In this document: positions 9,636-20,513 of the stretch, piece by piece
How positions within the stretch are numbered: the first letter of the stretch is position 1
Layout: each line of letters starts with the position of its first letter
Source: Mycobacterium sp. DL
GTDB lineage: Bacteria; Actinomycetota; Actinomycetes; Mycobacteriales; Mycobacteriaceae
NCBI RefSeq assembly: GCF_039729195.1
Contig: NZ_CP155796.1
Coordinates: 5,518,001 to 5,582,000 of the forward strand
Length of the DNA stretch: 64,000 nucleotides
Direction of reading: 5' to 3'
Translations under genes and position numbers: made by a program
The notes under the pieces: model-generated
The model's database searches: none
What the model was told of the DNA's origin: nothing
What the model saw: the letters and a program-made list of their open reading frames with translations, nothing else

Positions 9636-9791
9636 ATGATCGTCTTGGGCGCCGTCCTACTCATCCTGGGACTCATCTTTGGTATGGCGATACTCACGTA
9701 CATCGGCGTTGTTCTGCTCGTCATCGGGGCCGTCTTCTGGATCCTCGGATCCGTCGGTCGTCCGGTTGGCGGCAGGAAGGCCTGGTACTAG
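9636..9791 (+). CDS. 51-residue membrane protein (DUF6131-like)
   Basis: The ATG at 9636 is preceded by AAAAGGAGTGACC, an ideal ribosome site. The product is two hydrophobic helices (MIVLGAVLLILGLIFGMAIL, then a second from YIGVVLLVIG to WILGS) and a basic GRPVGGRKAWY tail. It resembles the tiny DUF6131-type membrane proteins common in actinobacteria. It lies 36 bases after the preceding small gene and should be cotranscribed with it. It ends 3 bases before the stop of the convergent TetR gene. Function is unknown. Confidence 0.75.
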   Translation: MIVLGAVLLILGLIFGMAILTYIGVVLLVIGAVFWILGSVGRPVGGRKAWY

Positions 9792-9794
9792 CGG

Positions 9795-10433
9795 TCATTC
9801 GCCCCGTCGTTCGGCCGAGGTCAGCCCGGCGACCGTCATCGCTCTCAAGACGGTTCGCGAGCTGGCCTCGGCCGCTTTTGTGATGCCTGGTTTCACGCTG
9901 TGCGACGTGGAGTTCAGCAGGCCGAACGTGGCATGAGCCATCAGACGGGCATCGCTGTCGGTCAGGTCGGGATCGCGCCGACGCAGCACCTCGACCCAGA
10001 CCTCGACGTACTGCCGCTGTTTGCGGCGGACCTGGCGCTTGCCGGCGGGCGGCAGATTGCCCAGGTCGCGGTCCTGGATGCGGATCAGGTCCGACTCGCC
10101 GAGAGCGAAGTCCAGGTGGAAGTCGATCAAACCCTCGAGTGCCGATTCGGCATCTTCGGCCCTGCCGACCACCTCGGTCGCACCGGCCAACAGCCTCGTG
10201 CTGATCCCCACCAGCAACTCGACCAGAAGTGCTTCCTTGTTGGGGAAATGACGGTAGATCGCCGGTCCGCTCACTCCTGCCGCCGCGCCGATGTCCTCGA
10301 GGCGTACCGCAAGGTAGCCGTGCTCGGCCATCAGCCGCTCAGCGGCGTTGAGCAGTTGGTCGCGACGGTCGGACTTGGCCTTGCTGCGCCGCGAGGCCTG
10401 GGGGACCGGTTGCGGCAGACTCTGCGCGGTCAC
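9795..10433 (-). CDS. TetR family repressor (Rv2506-like)
   Basis: The 212-residue protein has an N-terminal TetR helix-turn-helix (residues 22-68: RRDQLLNAAERLMAEHG, then VSGPAIYRHFPNKEALL) and an all-helical ligand domain. It is divergent from accD1, and two 16-bp palindromes in the gap look like its operators. By position it corresponds to Rv2506. The natural inference is that it controls the carboxylase operon in response to a branched-chain acyl-CoA, as related TetR regulators do. The GTG start at 10433 is supported by AGGAGG eight bases upstream. The ligand is not determinable from sequence. Confidence 0.88.
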   Translation of the reverse strand: MTAQSLPQPVPQASRRSKAKSDRRDQLLNAAERLMAEHGYLAVRLEDIGAAAGVSGPAIYRHFPNKEALLVELLVGISTRLLAGATEVVGRAEDAESALEGLIDFHLDFALGESDLIRIQDRDLGNLPPAGKRQVRRKQRQYVEVWVEVLRRRDPDLTDSDARLMAHATFGLLNSTSHSVKPGITKAAEASSRTVLRAMTVAGLTSAERRGE

Positions 10434-10467
10434 AAACGCAACCTCCTGCCGAGGGTGGACACCGAGA

Positions 10468-10483
10468 GTTAATCGTGATTAAC
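10468..10483. promoter_or_regulatory. Operator-like palindrome 1
   Basis: GTTAATCGTGATTAAC is a perfect 7-bp inverted repeat around GT, between the divergent TetR and accD1 genes. Its AT-rich sequence stands out in this GC-rich genome. It lies 35 bases upstream of the TetR start and is a likely TetR binding site. Confidence 0.75.
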
Positions 10484-10492
10484 ATACCACTA

Positions 10493-12087
<1,595 letters not shown>

Positions 12088-12149
12088 TGATGGTTTTCGA
12101 CGTTCGGGGCGAGCGAAGCGACGGGATGTTCGACGTTGCGGGCGACGGG

Positions 12150-14132
12150 ATGTTCGACACCGTGCTGGTAGCCAACCGCGGGGAGATCGCGGTGCGTGTC
12201 ATCCGCTCGTTGCGGGCGATGGGGATCCGCTCGGTCGCGGTGTTCAGCGACGCTGATGCCGGGGCGCGGCACGTGGCAGAAGCCGATATCGCCGTCCGGA
12301 TCGGTCCGGCGCCGGCCCGTCAGAGCTATCTGTCGATCGACGCACTGCTGACGGCGATCGGTCGTACCGGAGCGCAGGCCGTGCACCCCGGCTACGGATT
12401 CCTCTCGGAGAACGCACAATTCGCCGAAGCCCTGGACAGGGAGGGTGTCGTGTTCATCGGGCCTCCGGTAGCGGCGATCCAGACCATGGGCGACAAGATC
12501 TCGGCCAAGGCGGCGGTGGCGGCGTTCGGGGTGCCCGTCGTCCCGGGTATCTCGCGTCCGGGTCTGACCGACGACGATCTGCTCGCCGGCGCGGCCGATG
12601 TCGGGTACCCGGTGTTGGTCAAACCGTCGGCCGGTGGCGGCGGCAAGGGCATGCGGGTGGTGCACGACGCCGACGAGCTTCCAGCGGCCCTGGTCTCGGC
12701 GCGACGTGAGGCGGCATCGGCGTTCGGCGACGACACGCTGTTCCTCGAGCGGTTTGTGCTGAACCCCCGCCACATCGAGGTTCAGGTGCTCGCCGACACC
12801 CACGGCACCGTGGTGCACCTCGGCGAACGCGAGTGCAGCCTGCAGCGCCGTCACCAGAAGGTGATCGAGGAGGCGCCCTCACCGCTGCTCGACGCCGCCA
12901 CCCGGGCCCGTATCGGTGCCGCCGCGTGTGACACCGCGCGCAGCGTCGACTACACCGGCGCCGGCACCGTCGAGTTCATCGTCTCCGCCGACCGCCCCGA
13001 CGAGTTCTTCTTCATGGAGATGAACACCCGTCTGCAGGTGGAACACCCGGTGACCGAGATGGTCACCGGCCTGGACCTGGTGGAACTGCAGGTGCGGATC
13101 GCGGCGGGGGAGAAGCTGCCGTTCGCCCAGGACGACGTCCGCATGGACGGCCACGCCATCGAGGCCCGGGTGTACGCCGAGGATCCCGCCACCGGGTTCC
13201 TGCCGACCGGCGGTGATGTCATCGCACTGCGGGAGCCGTGCCGGCCGGGGATCCGGATCGATTCCGGGCTGACCCGCGGCACCGTGGTGGGCAGTGACTA
13301 CGACCCGATGCTCGCCAAGGTGATCGCGCACGCCGGTGACCGGCCTACTGCGTTACGCGAACTCGATGCAGCACTGGCAGACACCGCGGTCCTCGGGCTC
13401 ACCACCAACATCGAGTTCCTGCGATTCCTGCTGGCCGATCCCGACGTCGCGGCCGGGCGCCTGGACACCGGGCTGCTCGATCGCCGGACACCGGACTTTG
13501 CACCGCTGCCGATCGGTGATGACGAGCTGATCGCCGCGGCGGCGTACCGATGGCTTCAGTCCTGGCCGGCGGAACCCGCCGGCCCGTGGGACGTGCCGTC
13601 GGGTTGGCGTATCGCCGGGCAGGCGCCGACGTCGTTCCGGCTCCGTGCAGGGGATCGGACCGATCACGTCTGGCTGAGCGGTTCGCCCGAGAAGGCGACC
13701 GCCACCGTCGAGAACGGCGAAACCCGGACGCTGCGAGTGACTCTGGAAGACGACCGGTTGGCGGTCACCGTCGACGGGTTACGTACCGAATACCTGGTGG
13801 CAGCCTCGGGTGGACAGGTGTGGCTGGCACAGTCCGGCCGGGTCGCGATGGTCGAGGAGGTGCGCGAAGCACCCGTGCGTCCCGACGACGAACACAGCGG
13901 CGACGCCGAACTGACCAGCCCCATGCCCGGGGCCGTGGTAGCCGTCGGGGTCTCGGACGGCGACCGCGTCGACGCCGGAACGGTGGTGGTCACCGTCGAA
14001 GCCATGAAGATGGAGCACACGCTGGCCGCACCGGTCGACGGTGTGGTGGAACTGATCGTCAGAGCGGGCGACCAGGTGAAGGTGGGTCAGGTACTGGCCC
14101 GGATAACGGCGATCGAGGAGCCACGACCATGA
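12150..14132 (+). CDS. accA1: 3-methylcrotonyl-CoA carboxylase alpha subunit (biotin carboxylase + BCCP)
   Basis: This subunit carboxylates its own biotin with ATP and bicarbonate and hands the CO2 to AccD1. The 660-residue form starting at 12150 begins [19 protein letters not shown], the standard biotin-carboxylase N terminus. The ATP-grasp loop GGGGKGM lies near residue 165, and the C-terminal biotin domain has EAMKMEH with biotinylated Lys620. The frame also has a GTG at 12084 and ATGs at 12087 and 12090 overlapping the accD1 stop, which would allow translational coupling but add 20-22 residues. That extension consists of in-frame near-repeats of the start itself, so the family start is preferred. 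Confidence 0.9.
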   Translation: MFDTVLVANRGEIAVRVIRSLRAMGIRSVAVFSDADAGARHVAEADIAVRIGPAPARQSYLSIDALLTAIGRTGAQAVHPGYGFLSENAQFAEALDREGVVFIGPPVAAIQTMGDKISAKAAVAAFGVPVVPGISRPGLTDDDLLAGAADVGYPVLVKPSAGGGGKGMRVVHDADELPAALVSARREAASAFGDDTLFLERFVLNPRHIEVQVLADTHGTVVHLGERECSLQRRHQKVIEEAPSPLLDAATRARIGAAACDTARSVDYTGAGTVEFIVSADRPDEFFFMEMNTRLQVEHPVTEMVTGLDLVELQVRIAAGEKLPFAQDDVRMDGHAIEARVYAEDPATGFLPTGGDVIALREPCRPGIRIDSGLTRGTVVGSDYDPMLAKVIAHAGDRPTALRELDAALADTAVLGLTTNIEFLRFLLADPDVAAGRLDTGLLDRRTPDFAPLPIGDDELIAAAAYRWLQSWPAEPAGPWDVPSGWRIAGQAPTSFRLRAGDRTDHVWLSGSPEKATATVENGETRTLRVTLEDDRLAVTVDGLRTEYLVAASGGQVWLAQSGRVAMVEEVREAPVRPDDEHSGDAELTSPMPGAVVAVGVSDGDRVDAGTVVVTVEAMKMEHTLAAPVDGVVELIVRAGDQVKVGQVLARITAIEEPRP

Positions 14133-15289
14133 CCGATTTTCTCGCGACCGGGACGCTGCCCGATCACTACGAGCAACTGGCGAAAACCGTGCGGGACTTC
14201 GCGCAGAGTGTCGTCGCACCGGTGGCGGCCAAACACGACGAAGAACACTCGTTCCCCTACGAAGTGGTGGCGGGAATGGCCGATATGGGGCTGTTCGGCC
14301 TGCCGTTCCCCGAGGAGTACGGCGGAATGGGCGGCGACTACTTCGCACTCTGCCTGGCGCTGGAGGAACTCGGCAAGGTCGACCAGAGCGTCGCGATCAC
14401 ACTGGAGGCGGGGGTGTCGCTGGGCGCCATGCCGGTGTACCGCTTCGGCAACGACGAGCAGAAGCAGGAATGGTTGCCGCTGTTGGCCAGCGGCAGGGCG
14501 CTCGGCGCGTTCGGGTTGACCGAGGCCGGTGGGGGCAGTGATGCCGGAGCCACCAAGACGACCGCCCGGATGGACGGGTCGAGCTGGATCATTAATGGCA
14601 GCAAGCAGTTCATCACCAACTCCGGCACCGACATCACCAAGCTGGTCACGGTCACCGCGGTCACCGGCGAAATCGATGGGCGCAAGGAGATCTCGTCGAT
14701 CTTGGTGCCGGTGCCGACGGCGGGTTTCACGGCCGAACCCGCGTACAACAAGGTCGGCTGGAACGCCTCGGACACCCACCCGCTGAGCTTCGACGATGTG
14801 CGGGTGCCGCAGGAGAACCTTCTCGGCGAGCGCGGTCGCGGCTACGCGAACTTCCTGCGGATCCTCGACGAAGGGCGGATCGCCATCGCCGCTCTGTCGG
14901 TCGGCGCGGCGCAGGGTTGCGTGGACGAGAGCGTCAAGTACGCCAAGGAGCGGGAGGCTTTCGGCCGCAAGATCGGGACCAATCAGGCGATCGCGTTCAA
15001 GATCGCCCGGATGGAGACCCGGGCGCACGTCGCCCGCGCGGCGTACTACGACGCGGCCGCATTGATGCTGTCGGGCAAGCCGTTCAAGAAGCAGGCGGCG
15101 ATCGCCAAGCTGGTCGCCAGCGAGGCGGCGATGGACAACGCGCGCGACGCCACCCAGATCTTCGGCGGCTACGGGTTCATGAACGAGTATCCGGTGGCCC
15201 GGCACTACCGCGACAGCAAGATCCTCGAAATCGGCGAGGGTACAACCGAAGTCCAGTTGATGCTGATCGGAAGAGAGCTGGGCCTGTGA
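14129..15289 (+). CDS. fadE19: Acyl-CoA dehydrogenase (isovaleryl/branched-chain type)
   Basis: This flavoenzyme introduces the alpha-beta double bond in a short branched acyl-CoA, most likely isovaleryl-CoA or 2-methylbutyryl-CoA, giving the substrate for the carboxylase. The 386-residue protein shows the usual signatures: [13 protein letters not shown] (FAD/substrate loop), FITNSGTD, the C-terminal [24 protein letters not shown], and IGEGTTEVQ. The start ATG overlaps the accA1 stop by four bases (ATGA), so the two are translationally coupled. Position and length match FadE19 of M. tuberculosis. Substrate is inferred from the operon. Confidence 0.9.
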   Translation: MTDFLATGTLPDHYEQLAKTVRDFAQSVVAPVAAKHDEEHSFPYEVVAGMADMGLFGLPFPEEYGGMGGDYFALCLALEELGKVDQSVAITLEAGVSLGAMPVYRFGNDEQKQEWLPLLASGRALGAFGLTEAGGGSDAGATKTTARMDGSSWIINGSKQFITNSGTDITKLVTVTAVTGEIDGRKEISSILVPVPTAGFTAEPAYNKVGWNASDTHPLSFDDVRVPQENLLGERGRGYANFLRILDEGRIAIAALSVGAAQGCVDESVKYAKEREAFGRKIGTNQAIAFKIARMETRAHVARAAYYDAAALMLSGKPFKKQAAIAKLVASEAAMDNARDATQIFGGYGFMNEYPVARHYRDSKILEIGEGTTEVQLMLIGRELGL

Positions 15290-15777
15290 CCGGCACCACG
15301 AAGGTCATCGTCCAGCGGGGGCTGTGGTTCGAGGAGTTCGAGACCGGTGTGCTCTACCAGCACCGGCCCGGACGGACCATCACCGAGGCCGACAACGTGC
15401 TGTTCACCACCCTGACCATGAACACCCAGGCGCTGCATCTGGACGCCGCTTTCGCCGATGCACTGCCGCCGTTCAACCAGCGGCTGGTCAATTCGATGTT
15501 CACGCTCTCGACGCTGGTCGGCCTGTCGGTGGCGCAGCTGACGCAGGGAACCATCGTGGGCAATCTGGGATTCAGCGACGTGGCCTTCCCCAAGCCGCTG
15601 TTCCACGGCGACACGCTGTACGCCGAAACCGAGATCACCGACAAGCGTGAATCCAAGAGCCGGCCCGGGGAGGGCATCGTGACCTTCGCGCACACCGGCC
15701 GCAATCAGCACGGTGATGTCGTGGCTACCGCGTCCCGGAAGACGATGGTACGCAAGCGACCTGAGGGCGAGATCTGA
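15286..15777 (+). CDS. MaoC-like hotdog dehydratase
   Basis: The 163-residue single-hotdog protein begins VIVQRGLWFEEFETGVLYQHRPGRTI and has the segment FGDVAFPKPLFHGDTL-like FSDVAFPKPLFHGDTLYAE, typical of MaoC-family (R)-enoyl-CoA hydratases. It corresponds to Rv2499c. In this operon it could hydrate an unsaturated acyl-CoA such as 3-methylglutaconyl-CoA; the reaction is inferred from context. The GTG start at 15286 overlaps the fadE19 stop by four bases (GTGA), and its own stop overlaps the ATG of citE by one base, so the whole operon is tightly coupled. Confidence 0.87.
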   Translation: MTGTTKVIVQRGLWFEEFETGVLYQHRPGRTITEADNVLFTTLTMNTQALHLDAAFADALPPFNQRLVNSMFTLSTLVGLSVAQLTQGTIVGNLGFSDVAFPKPLFHGDTLYAETEITDKRESKSRPGEGIVTFAHTGRNQHGDVVATASRKTMVRKRPEGEI

Positions 15778-16583
15778 TGGCGTTGGGCACCAACGGTCCG
15801 GGCTGGTTGTTCTGTCCCGCCGACCGCCCTGAGCGGTTCGACAAAGCCGCCAAGGCAGCCGACGTCGTCATCCTCGATCTCGAGGACGGTGTTGCGGCCA
15901 AGGACAGAGGGACCGCGCGCAAGGCGCTGCTGGACACTCCGCTCGATCCCGCGCGAACAGTGGTCCGGGTCAATCCCGTCGCCACGCCGGACCACGCGCG
16001 CGACCTCGAGGCACTCGAGGCCACCGAGTACACCACCGTGATGCTGGCCAAGACCGAGACCGCCGAGCAGGTGGCGTCGCTGGCGCCGCTCGACGTGATC
16101 GTCCTGGTCGAGACCCCGCTCGGGGCACTGGCAGTCAGCGACACCGCGCGGGTGGACAACGCCTTCGCCGTCATGTGGGGTGCCGAGGATCTGTTCGCCG
16201 CCACCGGCGGTACCTCGAACCGCTGGCCCGACGGCAGCTATCGCGACGTCGCCCGGCACGTGCGGTCGCAGAGCCTGCTGGCCGCCAAGGCGTACGGTCG
16301 GCTGGCGCTCGACTCGGTGTACCTCGACATCAGGGATCTCGACGGTCTGCGTGCGGAGACCGACGACGCCGTGGCGGTCGGCTTCGACGCCAAAGTCGCG
16401 ATCCATCCCACGCAGGTGGCCGTGATCCGTGCGGGGTATGCCCCCACTGAAGACCAGATCGCCTGGGCGCGTGAGGTTCTCGCCAGGGCGAGCGGCGAGC
16501 GCGGGGTGTTCCAGTTCGAGGGCCAGATGGTCGACATGCCGGTGCTTCGGCGCGCCGAGCGCATCGTCGCGCTGGCGCCGTAG
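15777..16583 (+). CDS. citE: CitE-like beta-hydroxyacyl-CoA lyase
   Basis: The 268-residue TIM-barrel lyase belongs to the HpcH/HpaI-CitE family. Visible signatures are DVVILDLEDGVAAKDR (metal- and CoA-binding region, residues 28-43), LVETPLGAL, WGAEDLFAATGG and KVAIHPTQV. The M. tuberculosis counterpart Rv2498c has been reported to cleave (R)-HMG-CoA and related beta-hydroxy acids. That fits the last step of leucine breakdown here, giving acetyl-CoA and acetoacetate. Its ATG overlaps the preceding stop. The stop is one base from the stop of the convergent crotonase gene. Confidence 0.88.
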   Translation: MALGTNGPGWLFCPADRPERFDKAAKAADVVILDLEDGVAAKDRGTARKALLDTPLDPARTVVRVNPVATPDHARDLEALEATEYTTVMLAKTETAEQVASLAPLDVIVLVETPLGALAVSDTARVDNAFAVMWGAEDLFAATGGTSNRWPDGSYRDVARHVRSQSLLAAKAYGRLALDSVYLDIRDLDGLRAETDDAVAVGFDAKVAIHPTQVAVIRAGYAPTEDQIAWAREVLARASGERGVFQFEGQMVDMPVLRRAERIVALAP

Positions 16584-16584
16584 C

Positions 16585-17337
16585 TCACTTGCGCTTGGCG
16601 GCAGCCAATCTGGCGGCGAACTCGGGCGACTCGATCGATACCGCCTGGGGGCCGATCTCGACGTCGACGGCCAGACGGTGCTGTTCGAGGTCGACGGTGC
16701 CGGGATTCGCGGTGGCCCGCATCGAGGCCTTGGTGGCGAGGACCACGTCGCGGGGCGCCGCGGCCGGGCCGGCCGCCAGCGCGCGGGCGGCCGCCACCGG
16801 ATCGTCGGCGACTTCCAACGCGAGTCCGTAGCGCACGGCGGCGTCGGCGTCGAAACGCATCCCGAACAGCAGTGCCGCCCGTGCGGCCTGCGGACCGATG
16901 GCCCGCTGCAGCATCCACGTCGCGCCGCCTCCGGGGTGGATGCCGAGTTTCTGGAACCGCGGGTCGAACATCGCTGACGGACCGGCGATACGCACGTCGG
17001 TCGCCAGCGCCAGGTTCAGACCGGCGCCCACGGCAGGGCCGTTGACCGCGGCGATCGTGGGCAGCGTGCACTGTGCGACGGCGAGGAAGCCGTCGTAGAT
17101 CACCCGCAGGCCCTCCTCGGCCGCCTCGCCCAGAGCGGTGAGGTCGGCGCCGGCGCAGAACGCCCTGCCCGCGCCGGTGACGATCACCGCGTGGATGCCC
17201 GAGTCGGCCTCGGCGGCCTCGACCGCGGCGCGCAGTGCCGCGGAACTCTCCGCCGTCACGGCGTTGCGTCGGTCGGGGTCGTTGACAGTGATGAGCGCGA
17301 CGCGGTCGTCGACCTGCGTCAGTACCAGTGCGGACAC
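16585..17337 (-). CDS. Crotonase-fold protein (enoyl-CoA hydratase/isomerase family)
   Basis: The 250-residue protein has the crotonase fold, with oxyanion-hole motifs [14 protein letters not shown] (near residue 57) and [16 protein letters not shown] (near residue 100). Two glutamates that perform hydration in classical enoyl-CoA hydratase are not where expected. GAGLNLAL replaces the usual GGxCELAM, and [10 protein letters not shown] replaces the FGxPE segment. It may therefore not be a true hydratase; isomerase, thioesterase or ligand-binding roles are alternatives. It is convergent with citE, and the flavoprotein-gene stop at 17342 is only 4 bases upstream of its start, so it may be cotranscribed with that gene. 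Confidence 0.82.
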   Translation of the reverse strand: MSALVLTQVDDRVALITVNDPDRRNAVTAESSAALRAAVEAAEADSGIHAVIVTGAGRAFCAGADLTALGEAAEEGLRVIYDGFLAVAQCTLPTIAAVNGPAVGAGLNLALATDVRIAGPSAMFDPRFQKLGIHPGGGATWMLQRAIGPQAARAALLFGMRFDADAAVRYGLALEVADDPVAAARALAAGPAAAPRDVVLATKASMRATANPGTVDLEQHRLAVDVEIGPQAVSIESPEFAARLAAAKRK

Positions 17338-17341
17338 CCGG

Positions 17342-18322
17342 TCAGCGTAGCGGCGACGCCGTGGCGTCGATCAGGGGAACGGCCAGACGACAACCGGCGT
17401 GGACATCCCGCCATCGACGGGTCACCGGATCCGAGGCGCTCAGCGCATGCCGACTGTGGCCGAGTAGTCGGTCGGCGGCCGAACGTGCTCGGGCGACGGC
17501 CTGCTGCGACGCCCAGGCCACGTCCTCGGGACCCTCCGGCGCCGCAACGGCCGTGGTGATCTGGAGCTTGGCGGCGTCGATGTCGGACGCCGCCCACGCA
17601 AGCTGGGCAGCTGTCGTGTCGGTCGTCTCCTCACCGCCGTAGGAGGTGGCCAGTCGTGCGCGTGCGTGTTCGACGTGAGCCCGCCACAGCCCATCGGCTG
17701 ACCCCACGACCGCGGCGGCAGCGCATCGTGAGGTCACGGCGGTGTGGGTGTGCGCCCCGCGGAGGATCCGGTGCGGGGCCACCGGGAGTTCTGTGACCGC
17801 CACGTCGCAGATGCCCGCCGCGGCGAGGCCGAGGTGATCGCCGACCGGTTCGAGGTGCGCGCTGTCGCGGGGGACCAGGACGTGACATGCGGATCCGTCG
17901 TCTGTCGACAGGAGCAGCCAGTCGGCGTATCCGGCCCCGACGACGGAGCGCCACCGCCCGGACAGTCGGCCGTCGACGAGGACCCCGTGGCCGCGGTGAC
18001 CGGTAGTGATCAGCGCATCCGGATCGCCATCCCACAATCCGTTGCCCAGCAGGGTGGCGACGTCGGAGGCTGCGGAATTGAACGTCGCGGCCAGCCAGGC
18101 CAGCGACGCATCGGCGATCGCGAGGTCGTAGATCTCCGAGGCGAACTGCTCCGGGCTTGCGCCGAATCCCCCGTCCCGGACGGGTTTGAGGGACCTGCCC
18201 TCCAATGAATGACTCAGTGCTGCAACGGAGTTGGTGGTCTCGACCCCGGATTCGGCCGCCACTCTGTCGAGAATGCTGCGCACGGCCGGATTCAGCGAGC
18301 GTGGCAGGTCGGGGTGGGCCAT
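17342..18322 (-). CDS. Acyl-CoA-dehydrogenase-fold flavoprotein, short HsaA-like
   Basis: The 326-residue protein resembles the ACAD/HsaA fold but is about 50-60 residues shorter than the divergent neighbour. Recognisable parts are the helical N domain with [24 protein letters not shown], the central beta domain ([23 protein letters not shown]) and the C-terminal four-helix part ending [13 protein letters not shown]. These match flavin-dependent monooxygenase oxygenase components. It lacks much of the N-terminal helical bundle, so it may need a partner. The ATG at 18322 has GGAAAGG upstream. It overlaps no other gene and probably shares a 44-base promoter gap with the neighbour. Substrate unknown. 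Confidence 0.75.
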   Translation of the reverse strand: MAHPDLPRSLNPAVRSILDRVAAESGVETTNSVAALSHSLEGRSLKPVRDGGFGASPEQFASEIYDLAIADASLAWLAATFNSAASDVATLLGNGLWDGDPDALITTGHRGHGVLVDGRLSGRWRSVVGAGYADWLLLSTDDGSACHVLVPRDSAHLEPVGDHLGLAAAGICDVAVTELPVAPHRILRGAHTHTAVTSRCAAAAVVGSADGLWRAHVEHARARLATSYGGEETTDTTAAQLAWAASDIDAAKLQITTAVAAPEGPEDVAWASQQAVARARSAADRLLGHSRHALSASDPVTRRWRDVHAGCRLAVPLIDATASPLR

Positions 18323-18366
18323 ACACACCTTTCCGGACGGCGGCAGATGGTATCCATGATCGTGGC

Positions 18367-19494
18367 ATGGGGAACGAGGCTGTGAAGGCGAGTCCGTCAT
18401 CGCAGTCCGTGTTGAGCTCCGTTCGGTCATTGCTGCCCGCGATCACCGCGGCTGCCGGGGAGGTCGACCGACGCGGCGGGGTGGACCCCGAGATGATCAC
18501 TCTCCTGCGTGAGGCCGGCTTCTTCTCGCTGCTGCAGCCTGCGTCGTTCGGCGGACTCGACGCCGACCCCGGGGTGTTTCTGACCGCAACCCGCGAACTT
18601 TCGGCGGCGTGCATGTCCACAGGTTGGTTGGCTGCCTGGCTCGGGGTGAACAGCTGGGGACTGTCGGTGCGCGACGAGCGAGTGCTGCAGGAGATCTGGG
18701 GCTCGGATCCGCGGACGCTGCTGTGTTCGTCGTATGCCCCCACCGGACGGTTGCACCGCGTTGACGGCGGTTTCATGCTGTCCGGTCGATGGACCCGGTG
18801 TACCGGAGCCCGCCACGCGACATGGCTGAGTGCTGCCGCGCTGCGCGTCGGCCCCGACGGCGCCGCCCAGGACTTCATGGCGGTGTTGGTCCCCAGGGCC
18901 GAATACGTCGTCGAGGCGACGTGGAACGGGCTGGGGTTGCGCGGGATCGGTGCGGACGACGTCGTCGTCTCCGGGGTGTTCGTGCCCGATCACCGTACGT
19001 TCAGCTGGCTTCACGTCGACCCGGCCGTCTCCGCCACGCCGCTGGACCGGCTTCCGCAGCCGACGGTGTTCACGCTGGCCGGGACCATGCCGCTTCTCGG
19101 CGCAGCCCGACGGGTGCTCGAAGATCAGCGCCCGGACGCGGCATCGGGTCCGCTGGACTCGGCGGCGATGGCCGTCGCCGATGTCGACCTGTCGGTGCTG
19201 CAGATTCTCCGCAACGTGGCCGACCTCATGGAATGTGTTCGGGCGGGCGGATATCCGGACGCCGAACTGGTGCTGCGTACCCGCCGCGATCAGGTGATGG
19301 CTTCCGAGCGGGCGATGGCTGCCATCCGTGCCGTGGTGCACGACCCCGGACGCACCGGCGACCAGGGCTTGGTCGAGCGCGTGTGGCGCGATGCGCAGAC
19401 CGCGCGGATGCACGTGTCGAGCAACGTCGAGCAGGTGCTGTCCGTGGCGGGTCGATTCGCCCTGGGCCTCAACGTCGACGATCTGATCTGGTGA
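18367..19494 (+). CDS. HsaA-like flavin-dependent monooxygenase / acyl-CoA dehydrogenase family
   Basis: The 375-residue protein follows the HsaA pattern along its length. It has LREAGFFSLLQPASFGGL near residue 40, ACMSTGWLAAWLGV near residue 80, SSYAPTG, LSGRWTRCTGARHATW, and the C-terminal RTRRDQV and RVWRDAQTARMHVSSN. HsaA is the oxygenase half of a two-component phenol hydroxylase that uses reduced FMN from a reductase. No reductase gene is visible nearby. The substrate may be aromatic or a CoA-thioester. The ATG at 18367 is chosen because an upstream part of the frame is antisense to the divergent flavoprotein. An IclR regulator is convergent 5 bases away. Confidence 0.8.
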   Translation: MGNEAVKASPSSQSVLSSVRSLLPAITAAAGEVDRRGGVDPEMITLLREAGFFSLLQPASFGGLDADPGVFLTATRELSAACMSTGWLAAWLGVNSWGLSVRDERVLQEIWGSDPRTLLCSSYAPTGRLHRVDGGFMLSGRWTRCTGARHATWLSAAALRVGPDGAAQDFMAVLVPRAEYVVEATWNGLGLRGIGADDVVVSGVFVPDHRTFSWLHVDPAVSATPLDRLPQPTVFTLAGTMPLLGAARRVLEDQRPDAASGPLDSAAMAVADVDLSVLQILRNVADLMECVRAGGYPDAELVLRTRRDQVMASERAMAAIRAVVHDPGRTGDQGLVERVWRDAQTARMHVSSNVEQVLSVAGRFALGLNVDDLIW

Positions 19495-19499
19495 GGCGT

Positions 19500-20435
19500 T
19501 CACACCCAGTCGTCGGAGGACAGCGTGCGAAGGACCCGGGACAACATGTCGTCGGTGACCTTCGCGATGTCAGCCTGATCGCGTGTGGCCGCCGACGTGG
19601 TGCCGATCTGTTCGGTGATGCCCCGAGCGGCCCGGGTGAGGAACGGAGCCATCCGGTTCAGTCGCTGGGCGGGCGTCGCACCGGTCAGGGACAGGCCGGC
19701 GATGTCACCCTGCGGTGTCCGGATCGGGGCGGCGATACTGGCCAACCCGCCGGCGAGCTCCTGGTCGTCATAGGCGAGTCCGTGGCGGGTCCTGATCTGG
19801 GCCAGTTCCTGGTGCAGGGTGGTCAGATCGGTGATAGTCGCGGGTGTGCACCGGGGCAGTGGGCCGTCGAGAAGCGAGTCCACGTCTTCGGCGGGAAGCC
19901 TCGAGAGCATGGCCTTGCCCAACGCGCTGGCGTGCGCCGGCGTACGGCTTGCGACGCGGGTCGGCACCACCACCCCGCTGGTTCCCGAGACCTTGTCCAG
20001 GTAGACGACATCCGTGCCCACCAGCACGCCGAGGTGCACCACGAGAGCGGTATCGGCCTGCAGGCGTTTGAGTACCGGGGAGGCGACGCCGCGCAGCGTC
20101 GAGTGGTCCGCAGCGTGGTTCACCGGCAGCGACGATGCCGCAAGCGAGTACCCGTCCGGCCGGTGGGTGAGCAGCCCCGAGGTGTGCAACTGGGTGAGTA
20201 TCCGATGTGCCGACGACCGGGGCAGCCCGGTGCGGGTGACCACCTGATCGAGGCGCAGCACCTTGCCCGCGCGGTCGAACGAATTGATGATCAGCGCGAC
20301 CCGGGCCACCATCGACGTCGGCGCGTCAGATGTGTTGCTGCCCGCGGACTCCTGCACGAAAACTCCCGGATACGGCTTGTCGAGGTCATCACTGGAACCC
20401 AGGAACGATCTCACGGGTGACGTCTGCGACGTCAC
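19500..20435 (-). CDS. IclR family transcriptional regulator
   Basis: The protein has an N-terminal winged helix (VARVALIINSFDRAGKVL, LDQVVTRTGLPRSSAHRILTQL) and the IclR effector domain (TPAHASALGKAMLS, DDQELAGGLASIAAPI). The 311-residue form from the GTG at 20435 has 41 residues before the helix-turn-helix, and no ribosome site precedes it. A perfect 7-bp palindrome lies exactly over those first codons and would serve better as an operator, so a start nearer to the ATG at 20312 is a real alternative. IclR proteins often control aromatic or acyl catabolism genes, and the adjacent flavoproteins are plausible targets. Confidence 0.85.
   Translation of the reverse strand: MTSQTSPVRSFLGSSDDLDKPYPGVFVQESAGSNTSDAPTSMVARVALIINSFDRAGKVLRLDQVVTRTGLPRSSAHRILTQLHTSGLLTHRPDGYSLAASSLPVNHAADHSTLRGVASPVLKRLQADTALVVHLGVLVGTDVVYLDKVSGTSGVVVPTRVASRTPAHASALGKAMLSRLPAEDVDSLLDGPLPRCTPATITDLTTLHQELAQIRTRHGLAYDDQELAGGLASIAAPIRTPQGDIAGLSLTGATPAQRLNRMAPFLTRAARGITEQIGTTSAATRDQADIAKVTDDMLSRVLRTLSSDDWV
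20417..20435. promoter_or_regulatory. Possible IclR operator (inverted repeat)
   Basis: GTGACGT and ACGTCAC form a perfect inverted repeat around the 5-base CTGCG. The site covers the first codons of the longest IclR reading frame. Its size and symmetry suit a regulator site, possibly for autoregulation, but no other copy was found nearby to confirm it. Confidence 0.45.
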
Positions 20436-20453
20436 GGATTGGCGGACACGCGA

Positions 20454-20487
20454 GTCGGCCCCTCCGCCGATGGGCGAAGGGGCCGAC
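20454..20487 (-). terminator. Hairpin terminator after the histidine phosphatase gene
   Basis: A 15-bp stem with a single mismatch (GTCGGCCCCTCCGCC facing GGCGAAGGGGCCGAC) closes a GATG loop. It starts 26 bases downstream of the phosphatase stop in the transcription direction and lies before the IclR gene. No T-run follows, as is common in mycobacteria. Confidence 0.75.
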
Positions 20488-20513
20488 TGGCGGCTGAGGC
20501 CGCGTCACATCGG

